DNA of 64,000 bases from contig JAZOAK010000007.1 in the NCBI GenBank assembly GCA_045595445.1, forward strand, positions 1 through 64,000. The letters are read 5' to 3'. The notes under the pieces were generated by a model. The model did not search any database, was not told the origin of the DNA, and saw only the letters and a list, made by a program, of their open reading frames with translations. Below, in pieces: positions 41,047-49,242 of this stretch. The translations under genes and the position numbers were made by a program. How positions within the stretch are numbered: position 1 is the first letter of the stretch; the number at the start of each line of letters is the position of its first letter. Source of the DNA: RGIG3009 sp045595445 (GTDB lineage Bacteria > Bacillota > Clostridia > Oscillospirales > Acutalibacteraceae).

Positions 41047-41412
41047 ATGCCGAAGAATATGGAGATCGTCTGGTTGTTCGATTTTTATGGGGAGATGCTC
41101 ACTGAAAAGCAACGCCACGTGGTGGAACTGTATTATGAAGAGGACTTGTCCCTGGCGGAAATCGCCGAAAATCAGAACATCACCCGCCAAGGGGTTCGCG
41201 ATGCGATCAAGCGCGCCGAAGCGCAAATGATCGAGATGGAAGAGCGCCTGCACTTAGCGGCGCGCTTCCGCGGTATGCGCGACGGACTGGAAGCGATTCG
41301 CGAGGCCGCGCAGGATATTCAGATGCTCAATGACCGCACCCGCTATTCCCGCGAGATTGACGATCGTTCCAAGCGCATCATTCGGTTAGCGGAAGAATTG
41401 AGAGAGAGGTAA
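41047..41412 (+). CDS. ylxM: YlxM-family SRP-associated HTH protein
   Basis: 121 residues. A sigma-70 region 4-like helix-turn-helix: LTEKQRHVVELYYEEDLSLAEIAENQ, split as LTEKQRHVVELYY and LAEIAENQNITRQGVRDAIK. Cotranscribed with ffh, 5 nt upstream of it. Thought to modulate signal recognition particle function. Confidence 0.93.
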   Translation: MPKNMEIVWLFDFYGEMLTEKQRHVVELYYEEDLSLAEIAENQNITRQGVRDAIKRAEAQMIEMEERLHLAARFRGMRDGLEAIREAAQDIQMLNDRTRYSREIDDRSKRIIRLAEELRER

Positions 41413-41417
41413 GCAGC

Positions 41418-42779
41418 GTGGCATTTGAAGGATTGTCCGACAAACTCTCTGCCGCGTTCAAGCGGCTGAAAAACAAGGGTAAGCTGACCGAGGCCGACGT
41501 CAAAGAAGCCATGCGCGAAGTGCGCTTGGCATTGCTCGAAGCGGACGTTAACTATAAAGTCGCCAAAGACTTCACAGCAGCCGTCGCGGCACGCGCCGTG
41601 GGTGAAAAGGTGATGGAAAGCCTCACCCCCGCGCAGATGGTCATTAAACTGGTCAATGAAGAATTGACCGCGCTGATGGGCGGTGAAGCCGCCCGCTTGG
41701 CAAATGCCAACCGTCCCCCGTGCGTGATCATGATGTGCGGTCTGCAAGGTTCGGGTAAAACCACCCACTCCGCCAAGCTTGCCAAACTGCTCAAAGGGCA
41801 AGGGCACCGTCCGTTGCTCGTCGCATGTGACGTGTACCGTCCCGCCGCGATCACGCAGTTGCAGGTGGTGGGTTCTGCCGCCGGTGTGCCGGTATTTGAA
41901 CGCGGCACCATTGATCCGGTGCATATCGCCAAAGAAGCGGTGGCACACGCAAAGGATCACGGCAACGATTACGTGATTTTGGATACCGCCGGTCGTCTGC
42001 ACGTTGACGAACAGTTGATGGCGGAACTTGAAAACATCCGCAACGCCGTCGCCCCGCAGGAGATCCTGCTGGTGGTGGATGCCATGACCGGTCAGGACGC
42101 GGTCAACGTCGCACAGTCGTTTAACGAAACGCTGTCCATTGACGGTGTGATCTTAACCAAGCTTGACGGCGATACCCGCGGCGGTGCGGCACTGTCGGTG
42201 CGTGCTGTCACCGGCAAACCGGTCAAGTTCGCCGGTACAGGTGAAAAGCTGGATGATTTGGAAGTGTTCCACCCGGCACGCATGGCATCGCGTATTCTCG
42301 GCATGGGTGACGTGATGTCGCTCATTGAGAAAGCACAACAGCAAATTGACGAGCGTGAAGCCGAAGAACTTGCCCGCAAAATGCAGCAAGACACCTTTGA
42401 CTTTAACGATATGCTGGATCAGTTCCGTCAGATCCAGAAAATGGGTGACATCAAAAGCCTGCTGGGCATGATTCCCGGCATGGGAAAACAGCTCAAAGAC
42501 GTGGATGTGGACGAGCGGCAGTTCTCCCGCATTGAGGCGATCATCCTGTCCATGACGGAAAAAGAACGTCGCAAGCCCGACATCATCAACCCCTCCCGCA
42601 AACGGCGCATCGCCGCAGGTTGCGGTATGCGGGTGGAAGACGTCAACCGTTTGCTCAAACAGTACGATACCATGAAGCAGATGATGAAACGCTTAAAAAA
42701 CATGGGCAAAAAAGGCGGCAGAAGTATGCCGATGGGGCTCGGTGGCTTCGGCGGCAAAGGCAATCCCTTTGGGTTCTAA
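41418..42779 (+). CDS. ffh: signal recognition particle protein Ffh
   Basis: 453 residues. N domain 1-90, GTPase G domain with GLQGSGKTTHSAKLA, DTAGR and TKLDGDTRGGAAL, and the Met-rich M domain (about 300-453, ending in MGLGGFGGKGNPFGF) that binds 4.5S RNA and signal peptides. Full length. Complete GTPase motifs. Confidence 0.97.
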   Translation: MAFEGLSDKLSAAFKRLKNKGKLTEADVKEAMREVRLALLEADVNYKVAKDFTAAVAARAVGEKVMESLTPAQMVIKLVNEELTALMGGEAARLANANRPPCVIMMCGLQGSGKTTHSAKLAKLLKGQGHRPLLVACDVYRPAAITQLQVVGSAAGVPVFERGTIDPVHIAKEAVAHAKDHGNDYVILDTAGRLHVDEQLMAELENIRNAVAPQEILLVVDAMTGQDAVNVAQSFNETLSIDGVILTKLDGDTRGGAALSVRAVTGKPVKFAGTGEKLDDLEVFHPARMASRILGMGDVMSLIEKAQQQIDEREAEELARKMQQDTFDFNDMLDQFRQIQKMGDIKSLLGMIPGMGKQLKDVDVDERQFSRIEAIILSMTEKERRKPDIINPSRKRRIAAGCGMRVEDVNRLLKQYDTMKQMMKRLKNMGKKGGRSMPMGLGGFGGKGNPFGF

Positions 42780-42841
42780 TTCAACCGCGAACGGTTGTTA
42801 AGAATACAAAATAAAACCATTTATTTTTGGAGGTAACCAAC

Positions 42842-43081
42842 ATGGCAGTAAAAATCAGACTGCGCCGCATGGGCGCAAAGAAAGCTCCCTTCTATCGTGT
42901 CGTGGTAGCGGATTCCCGTTATCCCCGTGATGGCCGTTTCATCGAAGAGATCGGCTATTACAACCCGCTGGAAGAGCCGGCTGTTGTCAAAATCGACGTC
43001 GAGAAGGCTCAGAAATGGATCGCAAACGGCGCTCAGCCGACCGATACCGTGAAAGATCTGTTGAAGAAAGCCGGTATCTAA
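42842..43081 (+). CDS. rpsP: 30S ribosomal protein bS16
   Basis: 79 residues starting MAVKIRLRRMGAKKAPFYR, followed by VVADSRYPRDGRFIEEIGYY. The ATG at 42842 is the family start with GGAGG upstream; an in-frame ATG at 42827 overlaps that site. Classic neighbour of ffh, khpA, rimM and trmD. Confidence 0.97.
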   Translation: MAVKIRLRRMGAKKAPFYRVVVADSRYPRDGRFIEEIGYYNPLEEPAVVKIDVEKAQKWIANGAQPTDTVKDLLKKAGI

Positions 43082-43085
43082 GGCC

Positions 43086-43322
43086 ATGAAAGAGTTATTG
43101 TTAACGATTGCTCGCGGTCTTGTGGAAGATCCCGACGCGGTCGTCGTCACCGAGGAAGAACCCGCGGAGGACGGCACGATCGTGTTCCATCTCCACGTTG
43201 CGGCAGACGATATGGGTCGTGTGATCGGCAAGCAGGGTCGCATCGCGAAAGCAATGCGTACCGTCATGCGTGCCGCCGCCACCCGTCAGGATGCGAAAGT
43301 CGCCGTTGAGATCGACGACTAA
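43086..43322 (+). CDS. khpA: KH-domain RNA-binding protein KhpA
   Basis: 78 residues with the KH loop VIGKQGRIAKAMRTVMRAAA. RNA-binding partner of KhpB in many Gram-positives. Four nt after rpsP; followed by a terminator-like hairpin. Confidence 0.94.
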   Translation: MKELLLTIARGLVEDPDAVVVTEEEPAEDGTIVFHLHVAADDMGRVIGKQGRIAKAMRTVMRAAATRQDAKVAVEIDD

Positions 43323-43341
43323 CCCACACAGCTGACGCACG

Positions 43342-43373
43342 AACCTCTCACGGCTCCCCGTGAGAGGTTTTTT
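43342..43373 (+). terminator. internal terminator between khpA and rimM
   Basis: AACCTCTCACGG-CTCC-CCGTGAGAGGTT followed by six T. It lies inside the operon and should lower rimM-trmD expression relative to rpsP. Confidence 0.85.
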
Positions 43374-43388
43374 CCAAGGAGGAGCACT

Positions 43389-43907
43389 ATGCCAAAACAG
43401 ATATTTCTGGAAGCGGGCGAGATTGTCGGCACCCACGGTGTGCGCGGCGAGGTACGGGTGCGTCCCGAATGTGATTCACCCGAATTGTTCAGCACCCTGC
43501 GCACCGTCTATTTTGACAGTACCGGCACGCGCTCGGTACGCATGAAAGCGCGCCCTCATAAAAATATTGCGCTCGCCAAGCTCGACGGTGTGGATACGGT
43601 GGAAGCAGCGGCCGCCCTGCGCGGGACCATGCTGTATCTCAACCGCCGTGACCTGAAACTGGAAAAAGGGCGCTATTTTATCTGTGACCTCATCGGCACA
43701 CAGGTAATCGACCACGAAACGGCTGCCGTTTACGGCGAATGTACCGATGTCACGCACACCGGTTCCAACGACGTGTATCACATGAGAACGCCCGCGGGCA
43801 AGGAGATCTTGATTCCCGCGATCCCCGACGTCATCCGCGAGGTCGACGTCGAGCGCGGCATCATTCGTATTTTTCCGATGTTAGGATTGTTTGACGATGA
43901 GAATTGA
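43389..43907 (+). CDS. rimM: ribosome maturation factor RimM
   Basis: 172 residues. N-terminal RimM barrel (LEAGEIVGTHGVRGEVRV) and C-terminal PRC-like barrel with KEILIPAIPDVIREVDVERG. Helps mature the 30S head. Overlaps trmD by 11 nt. Confidence 0.95.
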   Translation: MPKQIFLEAGEIVGTHGVRGEVRVRPECDSPELFSTLRTVYFDSTGTRSVRMKARPHKNIALAKLDGVDTVEAAAALRGTMLYLNRRDLKLEKGRYFICDLIGTQVIDHETAAVYGECTDVTHTGSNDVYHMRTPAGKEILIPAIPDVIREVDVERGIIRIFPMLGLFDDEN

Positions 43908-44631
43908 TTTTTTAACGCTGTTTCCCGAGTCGTGCAATGCGGTACTCGGTGAAAGCATTATCGGCCGCGCCCGCGAACGCGGGATTTTGGACTTTCATTT
44001 TCACCAAATTCGCGACTACACCGAAAACCGTCAAAAACAGGTGGACGACTATCCTTACGGTGGCGGTATGGGTATGGTCATGAACGCGCAACCGATCGCA
44101 GACTGCTACCGCGCGGTATGTGACGAACTCGGTCACCGTCCCCATCTGATCTATCTGTCACCGCAGGGCAAAACGCTGACACAACAACGTGCGCGCGAAC
44201 TCGCCGAGTTGCCCGAACTGTGCTTGTTGTGCGGTCACTATGAGGGCGTGGACGAGCGCGTACTGGACGCCATCGTGGACGAGCAAATCTCCATCGGCGA
44301 CTACGTGTTGACCGGCGGTGAACTGCCTGCCATGGTGCTGGCCGATTGCGTGGCACGCATGATCCCCGGTGTGTTATCGGATGAAGTGTGCTTCACCGAG
44401 GAAAGCCATTTTTCCTCGCTGCTCGAATACCCGCAATACACGCGTCCCGCCGTATGGGAAGGGCGCGAAGTGCCGGAAATACTCTTGTCGGGACATCACG
44501 AAAACATCGCCAAATGGCGTCGTGAGCAATCGTTGCTGCGCACACTGGAACACCGCCCCGATCTGTTAGAGCACGCCGAACTGACACCAAAAGAAAAGGT
44601 TTTTTTAGAAGAACAACGCCATAATGACTAA
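43897..44631 (+). CDS. trmD: tRNA (guanine37-N1)-methyltransferase TrmD
   Basis: 244 residues. SPOUT knot with YLSPQGKTLTQQRARELA, LLCGHYEGVDERV and SIGDYVLTGGELPAMVL. The ATG at 43897 sits inside the last codons of rimM (translational coupling). Full length. Confidence 0.97.
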   Translation: MRIDFLTLFPESCNAVLGESIIGRARERGILDFHFHQIRDYTENRQKQVDDYPYGGGMGMVMNAQPIADCYRAVCDELGHRPHLIYLSPQGKTLTQQRARELAELPELCLLCGHYEGVDERVLDAIVDEQISIGDYVLTGGELPAMVLADCVARMIPGVLSDEVCFTEESHFSSLLEYPQYTRPAVWEGREVPEILLSGHHENIAKWRREQSLLRTLEHRPDLLEHAELTPKEKVFLEEQRHND

Positions 44632-44741
44632 AATCCTTTCAACATGTCCGTCATTTTTAACAATTTGGACGGTTTTGCTTTTTTCAAAATAGGGCAGGCA
44701 TCCAAAATTTCAAAAATCGCGGTTTTTTGCACGGTTTTTAT

Positions 44742-44769
44742 TTGACCGCGCGGCAGTTTGTGGTATACT
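44742..44769 (+). promoter_or_regulatory. promoter of the HPr gene
   Basis: TTGACC, 16 nt, TATACT, about 50 nt before the start codon. The 190-nt spacer from trmD otherwise holds only AT-rich sequence with no ORF; I see no clear terminator for trmD in it. Confidence 0.65.
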
Positions 44770-44821
44770 ATAATTAACGAAGCAATAACTCGAGACGTGA
44801 TGAGGAAAAGGAGTAATTCGT

Positions 44822-45085
44822 ATGTGTGTCAAAGATGTTTTGGTTCAGAACCAAGTAGGCCTACATGCTCGTCCCGCTACCTTTTTTATCCAGAAAGCGA
44901 ACGAATTTAAGTCGTCGATCTGGGTAGAAAAAGAAGAGCGCCGCGTTAACGCCAAGAGTTTGCTCGGCGTGCTTTCGCTCGGCATCGTGGGCGGCACAAC
45001 CATCCGCATCATTGCGGACGGCAACGATGAAGAAACGGCTGTGGATGCGCTGGTATCCTTGGTGCAGTCCGGCTTCAACGAGTAA
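44822..45085 (+). CDS. ptsH: HPr phosphocarrier protein
   Basis: 87 residues. Active-site QVGLHARPAT with His15 (phosphorylated by enzyme I) and the regulatory Ser46 in NAKSLLGVLSLGI. Both sites are kept, so this is HPr rather than Crh, which lacks His15. Monocistronic with promoter and terminator. Confidence 0.93.
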   Translation: MCVKDVLVQNQVGLHARPATFFIQKANEFKSSIWVEKEERRVNAKSLLGVLSLGIVGGTTIRIIADGNDEETAVDALVSLVQSGFNE

Positions 45086-45098
45086 ATTGCATGTGAGA

Positions 45099-45130
45099 AG
45101 CGCAGTTGCGGCAGCAGCTGCGCTTTTTTA
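45099..45130 (+). terminator. terminator after the HPr gene
   Basis: AAGCGCAG / CTGCGCTT with a 10-11 nt inner loop region and six T. Confidence 0.8.
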
Positions 45131-45161
45131 GTCGTATCATCTTAAAAAGGAGGTGTGAGCG

Positions 45162-47000
45162 ATGGACAAAAAAGCAGAACTGCGCAAAAAGGCCATGGCA
45201 TTGCCTTTGGAACCGGGTGTGTATCTTATGAAAGATCACAAGGGATCGATCATTTATATCGGCAAAGCCAAAGCTCTGAAAAACCGCGTCAGCCAATATT
45301 TCGGTGCCGACACCGCTCACACCGAAAAGGTAAGGCAAATGGTCAGCCGCGTGGATCATTTTGACTATATCCTCACCGGCAGTGAGTTTGAAGCTCTCAT
45401 ACTGGAATGTTCGCTCATCAAGCAATACACTCCCAAATACAACATCCTGCTCAAAGACGACAAAGGCTATCACTATATCCGCGTATCCCCTCCCCCCTAC
45501 TCACGCATCAGCGAGGCGAAACAAAAAGCGGATGACGGTGCGCGGTATATCGGTCCGTATCTTTCCTCGTTTGCCATCAAACAAGCGGTAGACGAGGTGA
45601 ATAAGCTGTTCGGGCTTTCCACCTGCCGCAAGCCGCTCGCTTTTCGTAAACCGTGTGAACGTCCTTGCCTGAACCATTACATCGGGCAATGCTGTGCGCC
45701 GTGTACCGGCAAGGTGTCTCCGAGCGAGTATGCCGACCGCGTAGAACAAGCCATCACCTATCTGACGCAAGGTCGCTCCAAACTGATCACCCTGTTGCGT
45801 CGCCGTATGCAAACGGCATCCGACGCACTGGATTTTGAAACTGCCGCGCGGCTACGTGACCGTATCCGCGCGCTGGAAAAACTGAACACCGACCAAAAGG
45901 TGGTACAATCGCGCATCAAGCAGCAGGATATTGTTGCGTTGTCGCAGGCAGGGGGTGTCGCCTGCTTTGAGGTGTTCCGCTTTGTCGACGGCGCATTATC
46001 CGACCGTGAACATTTCTTTGTGGATCCGTCGGAGGATCTCCCCGCCACCCGCGCAGAATTTCTGCGTCGGTATTACTCCCTGCGGGACACGGTCCCGCCC
46101 CGTATCGTGTTAGACGGCGAGATCGAGGACGCCGACCTGCTTTCGCGCTGGCTCACCGAAAAAGCGGCAACCGCCGGTAAGCGCTATACGGTGCGCTTTG
46201 TATTCCCCGAACGCGGCGAGCAGGCGCAACTGCTTGCGATGTGCCGCGATAACGCGTCAGAGCGCGTCGCACAACAGTTGAGTATCCGCGGGCGCGATTT
46301 CTCCGCGTTAGAGGAATTGCAACAGTTGTTAGGGCTCAACGCTCTGCCCGCCCGCATCGAAAGTTATGATATTTCTCACACCGCCGGCAGCAACGTTGTA
46401 GGCGCGATGGTGGTGTTCCAAAACGGAAAACCGCTCAAATCCGCTTATCGCCGTTTTGAGATCAAAACCGTCGTCGGTCAGGACGATTACGCCTGCATGC
46501 GTGAAGTTGTCGAGCGTCGCCTGCGGGACTATACCGAAAAGGCGGACGATGCCGCTTTCGGCACCCTGCCCGATCTCATCTTGCTCGACGGCGGCAAAGG
46601 ACACGTATCGGCAGTCAAGCCGCTTGTTGACAGCTTTGGATACGGTATTCCGGTGTTTGGCTTAGTCAAGGATTCACATCACCGCACCCGCGCCATCACA
46701 GAGGCGGGCGCTGAATTATCCATTCAATCGCGGCGCAGCGCCTTTACGCTGGTATCTGCCATCGGAGAAGAAGTGCACCGTTTCGCCATCGGTTATCATC
46801 GGGCGCGTCATCGCAAGCAAGGCGTTGCCACAACGCTGACCGAAATTTCCGGCATCGGTGCCAAACGCGCCGCGATGCTGCTGCGGCATTTCGGCTCGTT
46901 GCGGGCGGTCAAATCCGCCACGGTAGACCAGCTGGCGGCAGTAGAGGGTATGACTCGCCCCGCCGCGGAAACTGTCGTACAATATTTTCAAGAAAATTGA
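45162..47000 (+). CDS. uvrC: excinuclease ABC subunit C
   Basis: 612 residues. GIY-YIG nuclease (PGVYLMKDHKGSIIYIGKA), a cysteine cluster CRKPLAFRKPCERPCLNHYIGQC (split: KPCERPCLNHYIGQCCAPC), a UVR motif (about 205-240), the RNase H-like nuclease (IESYDISHTAGSNVVGAMVV) and C-terminal helix-hairpin-helices (ISGIGAKRAAMLLRHFGS). Makes both incisions in nucleotide excision repair. Confidence 0.97.
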   Translation: MDKKAELRKKAMALPLEPGVYLMKDHKGSIIYIGKAKALKNRVSQYFGADTAHTEKVRQMVSRVDHFDYILTGSEFEALILECSLIKQYTPKYNILLKDDKGYHYIRVSPPPYSRISEAKQKADDGARYIGPYLSSFAIKQAVDEVNKLFGLSTCRKPLAFRKPCERPCLNHYIGQCCAPCTGKVSPSEYADRVEQAITYLTQGRSKLITLLRRRMQTASDALDFETAARLRDRIRALEKLNTDQKVVQSRIKQQDIVALSQAGGVACFEVFRFVDGALSDREHFFVDPSEDLPATRAEFLRRYYSLRDTVPPRIVLDGEIEDADLLSRWLTEKAATAGKRYTVRFVFPERGEQAQLLAMCRDNASERVAQQLSIRGRDFSALEELQQLLGLNALPARIESYDISHTAGSNVVGAMVVFQNGKPLKSAYRRFEIKTVVGQDDYACMREVVERRLRDYTEKADDAAFGTLPDLILLDGGKGHVSAVKPLVDSFGYGIPVFGLVKDSHHRTRAITEAGAELSIQSRRSAFTLVSAIGEEVHRFAIGYHRARHRKQGVATTLTEISGIGAKRAAMLLRHFGSLRAVKSATVDQLAAVEGMTRPAAETVVQYFQEN

Positions 47001-47010
47001 GTATCAACCC

Positions 47011-47040
47011 TTGCAATAGAGTCATTGTCTATGATATACT
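47011..47040 (+). promoter_or_regulatory. sigma-A promoter of the 172-residue membrane protein
   Basis: TTGCAA, 18 nt, TATACT. Confidence 0.65.
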
Positions 47041-47085
47041 ATAATAAAGTGATAAACAGAACGACAACGAAAGGAGAACCGCCTA

Positions 47086-47604
47086 ATGGATACCTTTGTA
47101 GAGCAGTTAGTCAAAAAGAAAAAGAGCGCCGGTCAAATACTGGCGATCATCGGTATTGTTCTCGCGGCAGTTCTCCTGCTGGCGCTGTCTGTCCTGTTTA
47201 TCGGCATGGTCGGCGCGTTTGCCGCGTTTATCATCGTGGGTGTGTTTTACGGCGCCTGGTATCTGCTAACCGCACAGAACATCGAGTATGAATACTGTGT
47301 CACCAACGGTGATATTGATATTGATCGCATCGTCGCACAGCGCAAGCGTCAACGCATCGTGTCGGTCTCCGGCAAGAAAGTCGAAAGCGCCGGTCGCTAC
47401 GTGCCCGAAAAATGGGCCGGCCGTCAGATGGATCGCACCGTGATCGCCGCTCCGTCCGATCATGAAGATAATCTGTATTATTTCACGTATCACAGTAAAA
47501 AGCGCGGTCACACGTTGGTTGTGTTCCAACCGGACGATCGCGTGAAAGATTCTTTCTACGAAGGCTTGCCCAAACTGGTGCAACTGGATTTTAACAAAGA
47601 ATAA
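47086..47604 (+). CDS. DUF6106-like membrane protein
   Basis: 172 residues. Short charged start (MDTFVEQLVKKKKSAGQ), two adjacent membrane helices (about 18-65), then a soluble beta-rich domain (IEYEYCVTNGDIDIDRIVAQ; YYFTYHSKKRGHTLVVFQPD). I believe this is the family listed as DUF6106, but I have not verified it. Function unknown. AAGGAG before the ATG, terminator after. Confidence 0.65.
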   Translation: MDTFVEQLVKKKKSAGQILAIIGIVLAAVLLLALSVLFIGMVGAFAAFIIVGVFYGAWYLLTAQNIEYEYCVTNGDIDIDRIVAQRKRQRIVSVSGKKVESAGRYVPEKWAGRQMDRTVIAAPSDHEDNLYYFTYHSKKRGHTLVVFQPDDRVKDSFYEGLPKLVQLDFNKE

Positions 47605-47613
47605 ACGTGCAAC

Positions 47614-47643
47614 AAAAAGGCAGCCAACCGGCTGCCTTTTTTT
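47614..47643 (+). terminator. terminator before nnrD
   Basis: AAAAAGGCAGCC-AACC-GGCTGCCTTTTTTT; it lies about 18 nt before the nnrD start codon, so nnrD depends on read-through or an internal promoter. Confidence 0.88.
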
Positions 47644-47660
47644 CAAAGGAGAATCCGTGT

Positions 47661-48515
47661 ATGAACATTCCCGAATCCGTCAAACGCTGTTTCCCACCGC
47701 GAAAAGCGGACAGTCATAAAGGAACTTACGGCACTCTGCTTGCGGTGTGCGGCAGTTACGGCATGGCGGGCGCCGCGATCCTTGCCGCCCGCGCTGCTAT
47801 GCGTTGCGGAACGGGACTCGTGATCGCCGCCCTGCCTGCATCCATCTATCCCATCGCGGCAGTGGCTTTGCCCGAGGTGGTGTTTGCCCCGCTTGAAGGC
47901 GGCTCCTGCACCGATCATATCAAACAATTATCCCCGCATTTTGAAAAAAGCACCGCTCTGCTTGTCGGTTGCGGGCTCGGCAACACGGCAGCCACGGCAC
48001 AACTCACCGAAGCACTGTTTCACACGGCAACTTGCCCGATCGTTTTGGATGCAGATGGTATAAATGCGGCTGTGCGGCATATATCTATACTGGAAACAGC
48101 GCATCCACCGCTCATCCTGACACCGCATCCCAAAGAGCTTGCCCGCCTGTTACACACCACCGTCGAACAGATACAAGCGGAACGGCAAACGGCGGCACAA
48201 ACCGCCGCTTTACGCTTTAATGCGGTCGTGGTGCTCAAAGGGCATCACACCGTCATCGCCGCACCAAACGGCACAGTATCCGTCAACCCAACCGGCAATC
48301 CCGGTATGGCGGTCGCCGGCAGCGGAGACGTATTAGCGGGCATGATCGCAGGACTTCTCGCGCAAGGGTTATCCCCCTTTGATGCCGCGCGTTGCGGAGT
48401 ATATCTGCATGGTGCGGCGGGTGATCTCGCTGCTGCGCGCTTGTCACAGCACGCCATGCTGCCTACCGATATCGTGGATGAACTGGGGACGCTGTTTTCG
48501 CAACTTGAAAAATAG
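47661..48515 (+). CDS. nnrD: ADP-dependent (S)-NAD(P)H-hydrate dehydratase
   Basis: 284 residues; repairs hydrated NADH/NADPH. Ribokinase-like fold with SHKGTYGTLLAVCGSYGMAGA, VLKGHHTVIA, NPTGNPGMAVAGSGDVLAG and the catalytic Asp in GSGD. The epimerase half (NnrE, YjeF_N) is absent. The ATG at 47661 has AAAGGAG upstream. Followed by a lipoprotein gene 11 nt later. Confidence 0.92.
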   Translation: MNIPESVKRCFPPRKADSHKGTYGTLLAVCGSYGMAGAAILAARAAMRCGTGLVIAALPASIYPIAAVALPEVVFAPLEGGSCTDHIKQLSPHFEKSTALLVGCGLGNTAATAQLTEALFHTATCPIVLDADGINAAVRHISILETAHPPLILTPHPKELARLLHTTVEQIQAERQTAAQTAALRFNAVVVLKGHHTVIAAPNGTVSVNPTGNPGMAVAGSGDVLAGMIAGLLAQGLSPFDAARCGVYLHGAAGDLAAARLSQHAMLPTDIVDELGTLFSQLEK

Positions 48516-48526
48516 GAGCGGTGCGC

Positions 48527-49030
48527 ATGTCCCGTCGCGTTTTTCCCTTGTGTTTATCCTTGCTTATGATATTCACCGGCTGTCGTCCCACACAACCAAC
48601 GGAGCCGATCGCGGTCGATTTTGTGTGTGAGTTTCGCGCAGAGTATAACGATCTGACCGCCACCGGCACGCTGACGCGCCGCACGGCAGGTACCTTGCTG
48701 CTGGAATTTTCCGAACCGGAAACCTTAAAAGGGCTTTCTGCCGAATGGGACGGTGAAAAGGTCACCCTTCGGTATTTGGGGCTGTCGTACGACGTCGATC
48801 CCGCCACACTTCCCGAAAACGCGCTTGGCGAAGGTTTGCTTTCTGCCTTTGATGCCGCCTTGCGCTCAGAAGGCGAACGCGAAGAAACCGACGGTAAAGT
48901 CACGGTAAGCGGATTGTCGGGGAACGCATCGTACACCTACGTTTACGATGCGAAAAGCGGCGCACCGCTCTCCCTCACCATCCCAAGTATTCCGTTAACC
49001 GTCACCTTTTCGAATCTGAAAACACCGTAA
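48527..49030 (+). CDS. putative lipoprotein
   Basis: 167 residues. Signal peptide of type II with lipobox LMIFTGC (Cys near residue 19), then a beta-rich domain: VDFVCEFRAEYNDLTATGTL, LLLEFSEPETLKGL, VTLRYLGLSYDVD, YTYVYDAKSGAPLSL. Similar in plan to outer-leaflet lipoproteins of the LolA/DUF4292-type fold, but I cannot assign a family. The ATG at 48527 is preferred to an in-frame GTG at 48521. Confidence 0.7.
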   Translation: MSRRVFPLCLSLLMIFTGCRPTQPTEPIAVDFVCEFRAEYNDLTATGTLTRRTAGTLLLEFSEPETLKGLSAEWDGEKVTLRYLGLSYDVDPATLPENALGEGLLSAFDAALRSEGEREETDGKVTVSGLSGNASYTYVYDAKSGAPLSLTIPSIPLTVTFSNLKTP

Positions 49031-49033
49031 AAC

Positions 49034-49070
49034 AGCATCCCGACGGATGATATATCCGTCGGGATGCTTT
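49034..49070 (+). terminator. terminator after the small lipoprotein
   Basis: AGCATCCCGACGGAT / ATCCGTCGGGATGCT with a short loop and T-rich tail; 15-bp stem. Confidence 0.88.
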
Positions 49071-49242
49071 ATTTCATGCCCCCAAGTATCGTCTTTCGCA
49101 TCAAGAGTATCGACATGACAGTATAAAGAATCGTTTGCAAAAATCTTGTTAATATGCTATGCTGTATATAGCAGTAAGACGAACCGGGGCATGTCGCCTG
49201 CGTGTAACTTTTCAAGTTTATATTGATATGGAGGAGAAGAAA

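Noticed and set aside
44632..44821. Possible small RNA gene between trmD and ptsH
   Set aside because: Only AT-rich sequence and the ptsH promoter are visible; no stable fold with a terminator, and no match to SRP RNA, tmRNA or 6S RNA features.
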